DNA from: Sabulitectum sp964571965
GTDB taxonomy: Bacteria > Fermentibacterota > Fermentibacteria > Fermentibacterales > JCC-6
Assembly (NCBI GenBank): GCA_964571965.1
Contig: CAZNFQ010000004.1
Coordinates: 1 to 63,242 of the forward strand
DNA: 63,242 nt
Reading direction: 5' to 3'
Shown: piece after piece, positions 32,796-42,319 of the stretch
Layout of the letters: the number at the start of each line of letters is the position of its first letter
How positions within the stretch are numbered: position 1 is the stretch's first letter
The notes under the pieces: generated by a model
What the model was told of the DNA's origin: nothing
What the model saw: the letters and a program-made list of their open reading frames with translations, nothing else
The model's database searches: none
Program-made: the position numbers and the translations under genes

Positions 32796-35305
32796 CAGTC
32801 ACCTTTCATTCGATCACAGGAAGGGTAATTATGCACAAGGGGAAACGCATCTGCAAGACTGGAGGGCAATTCGCCTACAATTTCATGCAGCATATAAAGA
32901 TAAGAATGATAGTGAAGACCGTTCATAAGACCCCTGGATAAAAACTGGGCCGCAGCAGAAAGACTCTGACGGCTTCCGGTAAGCCTCCAGTGGTAATAGA
33001 ACTGCTCTCCCCGATGGGTATCCTCTGGAGTTCCGGAAAGCTTGATGGAAAGAATGCTGCAGGGATGCTCGCAACCGGAAAAGCACCTTGCCGCAGTTCC
33101 CTTCATTCTTGCAATGAACGCGTTCAGCATGGAGTTAGACTTAATGGAAACCTCCTCTGCCCTGCAAAGCACGTCCGACGCTTCAGCGTATTCCTTAAGC
33201 CTTAACAGCATGGATCCCTTCTTCAGAAGGTTCAGGGACAGCCGTCTAAGATTCCCCGATATGCCGGCAGTTCTTACGGCTTCATCTATCAGGGACAGTG
33301 CTTCTTCGGTATACCCCTTGGCAAAGGCAACCTGTGAAGAAATGAAAAGAACGGAATCGTCTGCTGCTCCGGCTCCGGACAATTTCCTGAACTCCAGCAT
33401 GGTTTCCAGGCAGTCCTCAGCAGAATCGAAACGTGAAAGATCCACGAACAGTCTTGCCATATTCCCGTAACCAGTTGAGGCCTGCATAAGATTACCCTGT
33501 GAAAAGGCAGATCTGACAAATCGCATCAGCGACCCCAGAGCTTCCTCCGTTCTGAAAAGCCGCCTCTGGGCCACGCTCATGTTGTTCAGTATAACCGCCA
33601 TGAGTCCATGGGAATCATCCTCCAGGGTCCTCAGGGAGGACTGGTAGACCTTAAGGGCCTTCTCGTACCGGGTCTGCAGAATGAGAGAGTTTGCATAAAG
33701 GTTGTACACGGTGACCAGTTTCAACCTGTTCCCCGAGTCCAGTGCCAGTTCCATAAGTCTGGCGGATGCCCTCTCCGCCTCCCTGAATCTGCCCGATCTG
33801 TTGCAGGCTCTGACAAGGACCTCCAGCGCCTGTGCCTCTATCCAGCCTGCCCCTGATTCAACTGCTGCCGCGGCGGCGGCTTTCATGACGTTCAGAGATG
33901 ACTCCACCATGTTCCTCTTCAGAAGCTGGCAGCCTATCTCCACAAGCGCGACAGGCAGATTGTTTTTCCCCTGGAGGGCAAAATCTGCCAGCAGCCGGTA
34001 GGCTTCGTGGTGTCTGCCCTGATCTAACATTTCACCGGACACACCGAGCACAGGGGACAGTTCGGGAAAATCTTCAGGGTCCATGTAGTCGGGAATTCTT
34101 TCCGGAGCAGTTCCTGCCTTCTCCCTGAAAAGGCTGAGTTCCGCCATGAATCTCAGTTTCTCAGCCTCTGCCCCGCCGGATAGAAGAGCTCTTTTGTACA
34201 ACTCTGCCCTCTTCATCTCCCTGGTCTCCAGTTCGGCTGCTTCCTCGAACAGAACAGAGGCTTCTTCAGAGTCCCCGGCCCTGAAAAGGAGTTCAGCTGC
34301 GTATCCAAGGGAAACAGCGGACCGCTTTCTTAGTCTTATCACCGTTTCAGCGCCTTTTCTCAGCAGGGTTTTCCGCTCTGCTTCACCGATGCTCCCCAGG
34401 ATGTTCTCCCGCACATCTGGGGAATTGAATACAGCCACGGTAAATCCCCTCCAGAGATTCATTTTTTTACCAAGCAGGAACATGTTATCGGTAACTCCCC
34501 CGGAAAGAGAGGAAGCCTCCGAGGGTATGAATCCCGGAGCAAGGATCGCCGCCGCCCTTGCAAAACCTGCAAATTCTCCGTTGCTTTCCAGAACCCTGTG
34601 AAGCATTTCCCAGATGCTTTCCGATTCCAGCCCGAAGCAAACGTTGATCCCCGCATAGAGCATCACCAGTCCAGCCCTGTTCTCAGAAGCACGGAGCACT
34701 TTTTCAACGGGAACATTACAGTGGTTTTCCCTTAAACACTCCCTTGCTGAGACCAATGACATAAGTCCCGAATCCATGAGCAGATCCGCATGGGACAACC
34801 TGCGGTCACCGGCTGTAAGAGCCACCACCGGGGGGAAGTCATCACAGCGGGAGTCGAATAATTTAGTTCCCCGGTATCCGATAAGGAGAAACACGGCGGG
34901 GAGGATGCCGGAAAAGGAGGAGAGTATCCGGGGCAGGCCATGAAAGGAAGTGACATCGCCGAAAAGATACCCTTTAAAAAGGTCTTTCAGGCTGCTTAAG
35001 CCCGCTGCGGCTTCGATTCCCGCTCTGCCGCGGACCAGGGCGGTCTCCGTCAAATGAGAACGCCATCCGGCCTCGAAAGCGGTTTCCGCATCGGGAAGGC
35101 CGCTTCCCGTGAAATATTTCAAAAGGGTCTCCCTCACAGGATCACCGTTACTGAAGTCAAAGGTGATGAAACGGGTATCCTCCATGAGGGAGAACAGCCT
35201 GGAAGCGAAGACCCACGGCCGATGAATGTGCCCGACCTGGATCCTGCGTTTCCCTCCGTTCTTCAGCTCAGAGGCAACTCTTTCGGCAAGTTTCACTTCA
35301 GCCAT
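32795..35305 (-). CDS. TPR protein with MalT/LuxR-STAND-like N-terminus lacking a P-loop
   Basis: An 836-residue soluble protein. The first 330 residues resemble the ATPase and helical parts of MalT-type STAND regulators: RFITFDFSNGDPVRETLL (45-62) matches the segment after Walker A in that family, and the stretch LMSLVSARECLRENHCN ... ASENRAGLVML matches the later GxPxGL region. Where the P-loop should be it reads RRIQVGHIHRPWVFASRL (20-37), with no GKT/S. About 400 residues of TPR-type helical pairs follow, then a cysteine/histidine-containing tail (CFSGCEHPC). There is no C-terminal HTH, so it is not an ordinary transcription factor. A protein-scaffold role is inferred. ATG at 35305, overlapping the DUF167 gene by eight bases. 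Confidence 0.7.
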   Translation of the reverse strand: MAEVKLAERVASELKNGGKRRIQVGHIHRPWVFASRLFSLMEDTRFITFDFSNGDPVRETLLKYFTGSGLPDAETAFEAGWRSHLTETALVRGRAGIEAAAGLSSLKDLFKGYLFGDVTSFHGLPRILSSFSGILPAVFLLIGYRGTKLFDSRCDDFPPVVALTAGDRRLSHADLLMDSGLMSLVSARECLRENHCNVPVEKVLRASENRAGLVMLYAGINVCFGLESESIWEMLHRVLESNGEFAGFARAAAILAPGFIPSEASSLSGGVTDNMFLLGKKMNLWRGFTVAVFNSPDVRENILGSIGEAERKTLLRKGAETVIRLRKRSAVSLGYAAELLFRAGDSEEASVLFEEAAELETREMKRAELYKRALLSGGAEAEKLRFMAELSLFREKAGTAPERIPDYMDPEDFPELSPVLGVSGEMLDQGRHHEAYRLLADFALQGKNNLPVALVEIGCQLLKRNMVESSLNVMKAAAAAAVESGAGWIEAQALEVLVRACNRSGRFREAERASARLMELALDSGNRLKLVTVYNLYANSLILQTRYEKALKVYQSSLRTLEDDSHGLMAVILNNMSVAQRRLFRTEEALGSLMRFVRSAFSQGNLMQASTGYGNMARLFVDLSRFDSAEDCLETMLEFRKLSGAGAADDSVLFISSQVAFAKGYTEEALSLIDEAVRTAGISGNLRRLSLNLLKKGSMLLRLKEYAEASDVLCRAEEVSIKSNSMLNAFIARMKGTAARCFSGCEHPCSILSIKLSGTPEDTHRGEQFYYHWRLTGSRQSLSAAAQFLSRGLMNGLHYHSYLYMLHEIVGELPSSLADAFPLVHNYPSCDRMKGD

Positions 35306-35552
35306 TGTACCAGATGGGTTTTGCGGAAGCTTCCCTTATCTCCACGGTCTTGGTTCTGGATGTACAACCTGAAAGCAGGGTTATGCAGCCGCGGCCGGTG
35401 GAGAACTCTTTCGAGAGCCAGCGAAAGAGCTCGGTGTTGGCTTTTCCTTCAACAGGCGGAGCCTTCAGCCTGATCTTGTAGGTGCCATCGTCCATAAGGG
35501 AATCGAATCCCGTTCTCCGGCTCCTGGGAATCACCCTTATCTTAAGTACCAA
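35298..35552 (-). CDS. DUF167 (YggU-family) protein
   Basis: An 84-residue protein with the DUF167/YggU core: LKIRVIPRSRRTGF at the start, YKIRLKAPPVEGKANTELF (24-42, family hallmark) and the C-terminal IEI-type strand KTVEIREAS. Function of the family is unknown. The start appears to be TTG at 35552, eight bases after the stop of the Trm112-like gene; the ribosome site is weak. It overlaps the TPR gene downstream. Confidence 0.9.
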   Translation of the reverse strand: MVLKIRVIPRSRRTGFDSLMDDGTYKIRLKAPPVEGKANTELFRWLSKEFSTGRGCITLLSGCTSRTKTVEIREASAKPIWYNG

Positions 35553-35560
35553 AACTTATC

Positions 35561-35734
35561 TTAATCCCTTATGGGTACCGCGTCTTCCGCCAGCATTACA
35601 GGAATGCCTTCTTTCACAGGGTAACCAAGTTTGCATTTCCCGCATACGAGCATTTCCTCTCCCTCGGTAACGTATTCGAGGTCGCCTTTGCACGCAGGGC
35701 AGACAAGTATGTCCAGAAGTCTTTGATCAAGCAT
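35561..35734 (-). CDS. Trm112-like zinc-ribbon protein (UPF0434/YcaR type)
   Basis: A 57-residue protein, starting MLDQRLLDILVCPACKGDLE, with a four-cysteine zinc ribbon (CPAC at 12-15, CGKC at 31-34) and the family ending LGYPVKEGIPVML. Trm112 proteins activate methyltransferases in eukaryotes and archaea; bacterial partners are poorly known. ATG at 35734. It sits between the M29 aminopeptidase and DUF167 genes, 8-11 bases from each. The stop is TAA at 35561. Confidence 0.9.
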   Translation of the reverse strand: MLDQRLLDILVCPACKGDLEYVTEGEEMLVCGKCKLGYPVKEGIPVMLAEDAVPIRD

Positions 35735-35745
35735 TTTCCCCCCTG

Positions 35746-36972
35746 TCAGATAACGAATTCACCATTTTTGATAACAACTGTTTCTTCACCGTCCGAGGAC
35801 ACCCCGGTAACATCCACCGATGCACCGCCTATCATGAAGTCAGTATGGACCAGAGACCGGTTGCAGCCTGTGGCGGCAATTTCATCCCCGGTCATTTCCG
35901 TTCCCCCTTCAATACAGTCAGTATATCCATTTCCCAGAGCAATGTGACATGTGGCGTTCTCATCGAAGAGTATGTTGTGAAAAACGAGATTGGAACGGTA
36001 TATGGGAGAGTCAGTTCCCACCAGGGCGATCTCCCCGAGCCTTGCGGAACCGCTGTCGGTTTCCACGTACTTTTTAAGTACATCGCTGTTTTCTCCTGCT
36101 CCGCACCGGATAACCCTGCCTCCTTCGAAGATGAACCACGCATCCTCCACCTGTGCTCCGAGCACGGTAACGGGTCTGGTGCATGTAACCTTCCCCTCAG
36201 CGGAATTCATGTCCGGAGTACTGAAAACCTCTTCGGTGGGAATGTTCGGGAAGAAAACGGTTCCGTCTGCTGAACTGCAGCTGCCTCCGAGGAATCTTCT
36301 GTCCGGCAGCATTCCAACGGTGAGATCTGTTCCCGGACCCTTGAACCTGAAGGAAGAGAACTGTTTTTCATTAAGAAATGCAGCTCTTCTTTTCAGTTCC
36401 CTGTCGTGTGTCCGCCATGCTTCAGAAGGCGAGGGTGTGTCCAGCCTGAGAATGGGAATGAGAACATCCCAGATCCGCTCTTCCCAGTTAACGGGATCCC
36501 CAAGAACCCTGGCTGCCCATGCACTGGTGGGAGCCAGGCAGACATTCCAGGGAATTCTGTTGGAAGATATTGCATCGAGAAATCCCCTGCGGGCCTGCGA
36601 TGAAGCTTTACTCATTCTTCCAAGGCGTTCAACATCGGCCCCCTTCATCAGATCCGGATCCGATGGACCCCTTATGGCAAGTGCCCTGAAACCTTCCGCA
36701 ACAACGGACTCGTACATGGCAGCGGTGTGTCCCGGCACGTAATCGAGATAGTCATCATCCGCGGAGTGATCAACACGTATCCTGTCGAAAACCGGATCAT
36801 CCAGGGAAACCCTTACGAATTCCGCACCCAGCTTGTAAGCCTTTTCCGACAAACGCCTTACCAGATCCATGTGTGCCGGTTCGCTTCTAATCCAGAGTCT
36901 GTCTCCCTTTTTCAGAGAAAGGGCACCTGAGAGTATAACATCGGTATATGCTTCAAGTATTCCGCTTTTCAT
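35746..36972 (-). CDS. M29-family metallo-aminopeptidase
   Basis: A 408-residue thermophilic-type aminopeptidase (AmpS/AmpT, M29). The N-terminal half has KKGDRLWIRSEPAHMDLVR and KLGAEFVRV; the C-terminal catalytic half carries metal ligands in FPNIPTEEVFSTPDMNSAEG, FHNILFDENATCHIALGNGY and SLVHTDFMIGG, the family's Glu/His/Tyr/His/Asp set. It removes N-terminal amino acids from peptides in the cytoplasm. Full length. ATG at 36972, a few bases after the barrel-protein gene; probably the first of a run leading to the Trm112-like gene. Confidence 0.94.
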   Translation of the reverse strand: MKSGILEAYTDVILSGALSLKKGDRLWIRSEPAHMDLVRRLSEKAYKLGAEFVRVSLDDPVFDRIRVDHSADDDYLDYVPGHTAAMYESVVAEGFRALAIRGPSDPDLMKGADVERLGRMSKASSQARRGFLDAISSNRIPWNVCLAPTSAWAARVLGDPVNWEERIWDVLIPILRLDTPSPSEAWRTHDRELKRRAAFLNEKQFSSFRFKGPGTDLTVGMLPDRRFLGGSCSSADGTVFFPNIPTEEVFSTPDMNSAEGKVTCTRPVTVLGAQVEDAWFIFEGGRVIRCGAGENSDVLKKYVETDSGSARLGEIALVGTDSPIYRSNLVFHNILFDENATCHIALGNGYTDCIEGGTEMTGDEIAATGCNRSLVHTDFMIGGASVDVTGVSSDGEETVVIKNGEFVI

Positions 36973-36981
36973 AAGTTCTCC

Positions 36982-37692
36982 CTAAATAAGCCCCAGAAAG
37001 TCAATTGCCAGGGATCTGTACGGCGATCCTGCCGTTTCCAGCACGTCACAGAACCGAAGACCGATACGCACCTGGCCGAAACTCTCCCAGTATGTTTCGA
37101 TGTTTACGAATCCACCGGTTTTATCCGCCCTGTATTCGCTGTCTCCATTAGTGCCCAGATCCCAGTCAATAGCGGCACCGAACCCTCCGGGAAGGGATTT
37201 GTCCAGTCCCAGCCAGAATCCCGCATGATCGCTGTTTTCCGTGGAGAGACTCAATCCGGCATGCAATCCGGTGTCCCCGCCCCAGCCTGCAAAATTCTTG
37301 CTGAGTACCAGGTAGAAACCTCTCTCCGGACGTACATACTGAACCCCGGAAGTGGAATGTTCCTCTTCGTTGTCATAACCGAAGGCTACAGCAGGAAACG
37401 ATCTTCTCTCGTCAAAGACCCTCAGTCTGGCCTTAAGATAAACCGTATCGAACCAATCCGGGTCGCTTGAGCCCGTAATGTTCCAGCCCCCGAATCCCAA
37501 ACCGGCCATGAACCTTGGAAACACACCTGCGGTTACCGAGAAACGAAGACCGTTCACCGGAAAGGTGTTCATGGCAACATTGAAGGTTCTGGGGGCGATA
37601 ACACCTGCGGTTGGTTCCCCGGCAACCCTCATGAGCTCACCTGCGAACAGGGGAAACGAAAAAAGACCTAAAAAAACAAGGAAACCCTTCAT
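36982..37692 (-). CDS. Predicted outer-membrane beta-barrel protein (YjbH-like)
   Basis: A 236-residue exported protein: a clear signal peptide (MKGFLVFLGLFSFPLFAG, cleavage about residue 18) precedes repeated amphipathic beta strands (e.g. LRFSVTAGVFPRFMAGLGFG, FYLVLSKNF, VNIETYWESF) and a C-terminal hydrophobic strand. The strand order and AVAFGYDNEE ... FYLVLSKNFAG recall YjbH-domain proteins, lipid- or exopolysaccharide-linked barrels, but the match is by eye. It supports an outer membrane. ATG at 37692, five bases after dnaE; downstream is the M29 peptidase. Function unknown. Confidence 0.7.
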   Translation of the reverse strand: MKGFLVFLGLFSFPLFAGELMRVAGEPTAGVIAPRTFNVAMNTFPVNGLRFSVTAGVFPRFMAGLGFGGWNITGSSDPDWFDTVYLKARLRVFDERRSFPAVAFGYDNEEEHSTSGVQYVRPERGFYLVLSKNFAGWGGDTGLHAGLSLSTENSDHAGFWLGLDKSLPGGFGAAIDWDLGTNGDSEYRADKTGGFVNIETYWESFGQVRIGLRFCDVLETAGSPYRSLAIDFLGLI

Positions 37693-37697
37693 GTCAT

Positions 37698-40600
37698 CTA
37701 CCTCCCGTCCCCTCTGCAGAGGGATATTCGTGCTGAATCGGGGAGAACGGTGCGAAGTTGGGCGAGAACACTGTCACTGGGGTCCACAGCCTCATCCCTG
37801 GATGTCATTCTCTTCATACGACCGGGAAACTTAACCCGGAAGAAAAGTCTTCCCCCGCCGGGATTTTCCTTAAGTACCGCTGCAGTTTTTTCAAGAAGGT
37901 CAGTACTGCAGAGGTAACCCTCCACCTCGATAAGTATTCCTGCCCGAAGTCTTTCCCGGCTTTCCCGAAGGGGCATCACCCGTTCCACTGAAAGGCTGTT
38001 GCTCCGGTCTCCCCTTCCTGGGGTTATCTCACCTTCCAGCAGAAGCAGTGAACCCTCCGAAACGAGTTCTCTGCATCTTTCCAGAGAATCGGAGAAAAAT
38101 ATGACCTCACAGCTGCTGCTGCTGTCCGCCACTGTAACGAAGGCCATTTGTCCCTTGCGGGTTTCGATGGTTCTGGTGGAGATCACTGTGCCTGCGATCA
38201 CCGCCCGTCCACAGGAGGATTCTGCCACCTGATCAAGCGAATGGGTTGCAAAACCCGCGATTTCTTCACTGTAGGAGTCCAGCGGGTGACCGGAAAAATA
38301 GAAACCCAGCATTTCCCTCTCACGCTCCAGCAGCTCTTCAAGAGGCATTTCATCCTCTTCCGGCAGCGAAGGGATAACCGGTTCAGGGGCTGCATCTCCG
38401 CCGAAAAGGGACATCTGTCCAGCATTGTGATGCTGTCTGATGCTCGATGCATAGCTCAGGGCCTGTTCCATGGCAGACAGCTGCTGGGCCCTGTTACCCT
38501 CCAGACAGTCCGTTGCTCCTGCCAGAATAAGGGCTTCGAGGGTCCTCCGGTTAAGACCCATGGAATCCTCGAGCAATGCAACGGCGGCGCAGAGATCGAA
38601 AACGGTTCCGAAGGGACCGCTCTCCTCCCTTGCCCTGCAGATTTCCACCGCGGGACTGTGACCCACGTTCTTAATGGCGGAAAGGGCGTACATGATCTCT
38701 CTGCTCCCTGAAGCCTGGAACCTGGGCATACTTCCGTTCACAGAGGGAGGAACCACCTTCACACCAAGCCGCACAGCTTCCTTCACAAGGTTCCTGAGCT
38801 TGGAAACGGTACCTATCTCGCTGGTGAGAACCGCTGCCATGAACTGAGCGGGGAAGTGCCTTTTCAGGTAAGCGGTCCTGTAGGCAATTATTGCATAACA
38901 CACTGCATGGGATTTATTGAAACCATACTCGGCGAATTTCTCGATAAGGTCCCAGATGCCAAGGGCTTTTCTCCGGCTGATCCCCTTCTGGGAAGCTCCG
39001 CCGATGAAAACATCCTTCATTACCGCCATTTTCTCCAGTATCTTCTTGGACATTGCCCGTCTGAGGTTGTCTGCCTCGGTCATGTCCATTCCAGCCAGTA
39101 CGTTGGCGATACGCATGACCTGCTCCTGGTATATGGTTACACCATAGGTGCCTTTCAGCACTTCTTCCAGAAGCGGATGGGGATATGAGATGGATTCGCC
39201 TCTGGCTGCCTTCTTTTTGTTCTCGGCATAAAGGTCGATCATGTGCATGGATCCCGGGCGGTATATGGCAACTGCGGCTGTCACATCATCGAATCTGTTC
39301 ACGCCTATTTTTTTCAGCGCTTCGCGCATACCGCTGGATTCCAGCTGGAAAACTGCCGTGGTGTCACCGGCGCTTATCATTTCAAGGGTCTCAGCATCGT
39401 CATCACGGATCTCTTCAATGGAAAAGCCGGGGTTGGATTTCCTGATGTCCTGCTCTGCATGGTGAATTACGGTAACTGTCCTGAGACCGAGAACGTCCAG
39501 CTTCAGCAGACCGATCTTTTCCGCGGATTTCATCTCGTACTGAGTGGTAACTCCCTTTTCACTGTTCCAGTAGAGAGGAACATAGGAATCAAGTCTTCCC
39601 GGAGAGATCACTACGCCTGCAGCGTGAACACCGGCATGTCTGGCAATCCCCTCCAGTGAATCTGCGAATTCGACCAGTTTGGCCCCTGAGGGGGTTTTCC
39701 TGACCAGTTCGGCAAGCTGGGGATTGTCGCCGGCCAGTTCCTCCAGTGTACCTCCTGTTCCGTAATCGATCTCACCGATCAGCTTGGCAAATGTATCACC
39801 CTCTGCGTAACTCATTCCAAGAACCCTTGCGATGTCCCTTACCACCGCTTTCCTCTTCATCCTGCTGAAGGTAATGATCTGACAGACGCTGTCTTCTCCG
39901 TAGAGTTCCTTCAGGTGATCTATTATCTCACCCCTTCGCTCCACACAAACGTCCAGGTCGATATCAGGCATCTGGGCCCTTGCCGGGTTCAGGAACCTCT
40001 CGAAACTGAGATCGTGATCCAGGGGATTAACATCGGTTATCTCAACTGCGAAGGAAACCAGACTGCCGGCGGCGGACCCCCTTCCGGGTCCCACCGGGAT
40101 ACCCTGCCTCCTTGCCCATCGCATGAGTTCCGATACTATTATGAAATACCCGGGGAATCCCATGCTGCCGATTATTCCCAGTTCATGCTCCAGACGCTCT
40201 TTCTCCAGCTGGTCGGCAGGTCTTCCAAGCCGGTTTTCAAGCCCTGTGAATGCAAGCTCCGCCAGATATTCATTCTGATCGTTGAAACCCTCCGGCATGG
40301 GAGCGTCAGGCAGAAGGAACCCTCCGGCGGAAACGCTGAAATCGCACATATCGGCGATTAAGGTGGTGTTAGAGACCGCCTCAGGAAGCCAGCTGAACAG
40401 CTTCTTCATTTCCTCGGGGGACTTTACATAGAATTCCTCGCTTCCGAATTTCATTCTGCCGGGGTCTGAAAGGGTTTTTCCCGTCTGAAGACACAGAAGA
40501 GCCTCATGGGCCTTTGCGTCCTTCCTTCTGAGGTAGTGTGCGTCGTTGGTGGCAACGGGAAGGGCCCCGGTACGGGAAGCCAGGTCGGCAAGGGCTTCGA

Positions 40601-41168
40601 GGATCCTCTTCTCGTCCTCCAGACCGTGATCCATGAGCTCTATGAAAAAGCGGTCTCCCCCTGCGAGATTCTGGTAATACTCCACTGTTCTAAGGGCATC
40701 ATCCCTTTTACCGGCGAGAAGATGCCTTGCCACCTCTCCCTGAAGGCAGGCGGACCCGATAACAAGCCCCGATGAGTATCTCTCAAGCACTTCTCTGTCT
40801 ATTCTGGGTTTGTAGTAGTGTCCCTCGAGATACCCGATGGAAGAGAGCTTCATCAGGTTGCTGTAACCCTGTTCCGTAGCAGCCAGGAGAGTCAGGTGGT
40901 AGTAGTTCAGGGAGCCCCTGGCAGCCTTTTTCTCAAAACGGCTTCCGGGAACAATGTAAACCTCGCAGCCCACGATGGGTCTTACGCCGGCTTCCTTCAT
41001 TTTATCACAGAAATGCACTGCTCCGTATAGGTTTCCGTGATCTGTAACAGCCACGGTGTTCATACCGTTCTGAAGAAGATAAGGCCCCAGTTTCTCGAAC
41101 TGAATGGCACCGTCCAGGAGGCTGTACTCCGAGTGCAGGTGGAGATGGACGAAATCAGAAGAGTTCAT
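37698..41168 (-). CDS. dnaE: DNA polymerase III alpha subunit
   Basis: Replicative polymerase, 1156 residues. Begins with a PHP domain (HLHLHSEYSLLDGAI, 9-23; metal-binding histidines kept), then the palm with GPGRGSAAGSLVSFA and the catalytic aspartates in PDIDLDVC (about 400), YQEQVMRIANVLAGM, the fingers region GFNKSHAVCYAIIAYRTAYL, an HhH segment and a C-terminal OB fold (VIAGTVISTRTIETRKGQMAFV). Architecture and length are DnaE1-like, not PolC or DnaE2. No intein. ATG at 41168 in an ATGA overlap with the membrane-protein gene. Followed by the barrel gene. Confidence 0.97.
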   Translation of the reverse strand: MNSSDFVHLHLHSEYSLLDGAIQFEKLGPYLLQNGMNTVAVTDHGNLYGAVHFCDKMKEAGVRPIVGCEVYIVPGSRFEKKAARGSLNYYHLTLLAATEQGYSNLMKLSSIGYLEGHYYKPRIDREVLERYSSGLVIGSACLQGEVARHLLAGKRDDALRTVEYYQNLAGGDRFFIELMDHGLEDEKRILEALADLASRTGALPVATNDAHYLRRKDAKAHEALLCLQTGKTLSDPGRMKFGSEEFYVKSPEEMKKLFSWLPEAVSNTTLIADMCDFSVSAGGFLLPDAPMPEGFNDQNEYLAELAFTGLENRLGRPADQLEKERLEHELGIIGSMGFPGYFIIVSELMRWARRQGIPVGPGRGSAAGSLVSFAVEITDVNPLDHDLSFERFLNPARAQMPDIDLDVCVERRGEIIDHLKELYGEDSVCQIITFSRMKRKAVVRDIARVLGMSYAEGDTFAKLIGEIDYGTGGTLEELAGDNPQLAELVRKTPSGAKLVEFADSLEGIARHAGVHAAGVVISPGRLDSYVPLYWNSEKGVTTQYEMKSAEKIGLLKLDVLGLRTVTVIHHAEQDIRKSNPGFSIEEIRDDDAETLEMISAGDTTAVFQLESSGMREALKKIGVNRFDDVTAAVAIYRPGSMHMIDLYAENKKKAARGESISYPHPLLEEVLKGTYGVTIYQEQVMRIANVLAGMDMTEADNLRRAMSKKILEKMAVMKDVFIGGASQKGISRRKALGIWDLIEKFAEYGFNKSHAVCYAIIAYRTAYLKRHFPAQFMAAVLTSEIGTVSKLRNLVKEAVRLGVKVVPPSVNGSMPRFQASGSREIMYALSAIKNVGHSPAVEICRAREESGPFGTVFDLCAAVALLEDSMGLNRRTLEALILAGATDCLEGNRAQQLSAMEQALSYASSIRQHHNAGQMSLFGGDAAPEPVIPSLPEEDEMPLEELLEREREMLGFYFSGHPLDSYSEEIAGFATHSLDQVAESSCGRAVIAGTVISTRTIETRKGQMAFVTVADSSSSCEVIFFSDSLERCRELVSEGSLLLLEGEITPGRGDRSNSLSVERVMPLRESRERLRAGILIEVEGYLCSTDLLEKTAAVLKENPGGGRLFFRVKFPGRMKRMTSRDEAVDPSDSVLAQLRTVLPDSARISLCRGDGR

Positions 41169-42319
41169 TCAGACTTCCGGTCCCCTCCGAGGTGGGTGGA
41201 ACCATATACCTTCCTGAACTCCCTGTATTCATTCTCCTCTGCCCTTAGAAGCAGGTCTTCACCATCCCGGCTGTACCTGGCTCCCAGGTAGATGATCATC
41301 CACATGGCGGTACAGCTTGAAAACCAGTAAGCCGCCAGGAAGATCATCAGTGCCGTTCCCGTTGCGGCAAGGATCCATGCGGGAATTCCGGTCCAGCTTA
41401 CGCTGCCGCCGGAGGTGGAGGAAACCGGGCTGAATATTGAGGAGTAGAAGGGAACCATGTCAGGAGCAACCCTGGAAAAACCGGATTCTATGGCGGAAGA
41501 TGTGCCGGAAGAACCTGAATAACGGTCTATCATGCCGCCGGTGAGTTGAACGGAACCCCAGGCAAAGAACACCAGAAGAAGGAAGGCGGGAATTCTCATG
41601 AAAACCCCGGCAATAACCCCCCTTACGATACGAAATGGTCTTGAAGTGATGGTACTGAAAAGCTCGAAAAGATTCTCGAAGGTGTCGCCTCCGGTTGAAG
41701 CGGTTATAACGGGAACCAGTTGAAAAGAAAGCAGCAGGGCAATACCGGCGAGGATCATGAACAACCCCAGTATCCATGCGGGAACTGTAAGAAGAGCAGT
41801 GAAAAAAGGTCCTGCAGCCGGCACTTTCCCCAGAAGACCCGTTAACATGAGCAGGAACAGGCCGATAGCTATGCCGGCAAGAATGGTCAGAGGGGTGAAA
41901 AGAACAGGTTTCCAGTTTGCCATGCATGCCTTCCCGGCGTCTCCCTCTGAATAGAACTGGTCCCCCCTGAGCTGTTCGAAAGTCAGCCTTCCCACCTTCA
42001 TGGAGGTTGTCATGAGAATAAAGACGGAGAGAAGTGTACCCAGAACCAGAAGTGCAATGGCAGGAACACTGGAGAAAAACAGTTCGTCAGGCAAGGGGCA
42101 GAGCACGGAAGATGAAAACCTTTCCAGCATGGAATCGCCGGCTGCGTAGAAACCTGCGTAAACGAACAGCGCCCAGACAAGCCAGGCCCTTGTAAGCCCC
42201 TTCCAGAAAGCCCAGATATTCCTGGCGCTTAAACCGAACCTTGCGGAAAGGACCGCATCGGATACACGGAAACTCAGTTTGTGCACGTAATTTTTCACGG
42301 CTCTTTCAGACCCCTCCAT
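41165..42319 (-). CDS. Multi-pass membrane protein of unknown function
   Basis: A 384-residue protein with about seven hydrophobic helices: near residues 40-65, 85-110, 132-165 (two), 170-200, 230-260 and 310-345. N- and C-termini are polar and probably cytoplasmic. It resembles generic DUF4013/YesL-like or transporter-associated membrane proteins but no diagnostic motif is seen, so no function is given. ATG at 42319 overlaps the comF-like gene by 14 bases, and its stop overlaps the dnaE start, so it is part of the same transcript. Confidence 0.65.
   Translation of the reverse strand: MEGSERAVKNYVHKLSFRVSDAVLSARFGLSARNIWAFWKGLTRAWLVWALFVYAGFYAAGDSMLERFSSSVLCPLPDELFFSSVPAIALLVLGTLLSVFILMTTSMKVGRLTFEQLRGDQFYSEGDAGKACMANWKPVLFTPLTILAGIAIGLFLLMLTGLLGKVPAAGPFFTALLTVPAWILGLFMILAGIALLLSFQLVPVITASTGGDTFENLFELFSTITSRPFRIVRGVIAGVFMRIPAFLLLVFFAWGSVQLTGGMIDRYSGSSGTSSAIESGFSRVAPDMVPFYSSIFSPVSSTSGGSVSWTGIPAWILAATGTALMIFLAAYWFSSCTAMWMIIYLGARYSRDGEDLLLRAEENEYREFRKVYGSTHLGGDRKSE

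Noticed and set aside
35990..36742. 250-codon plus-strand frame over the M29 peptidase gene
   Set aside because: Antisense shadow of a clear metallo-aminopeptidase; composition rich in Ser/Pro/Arg with no domain signal.
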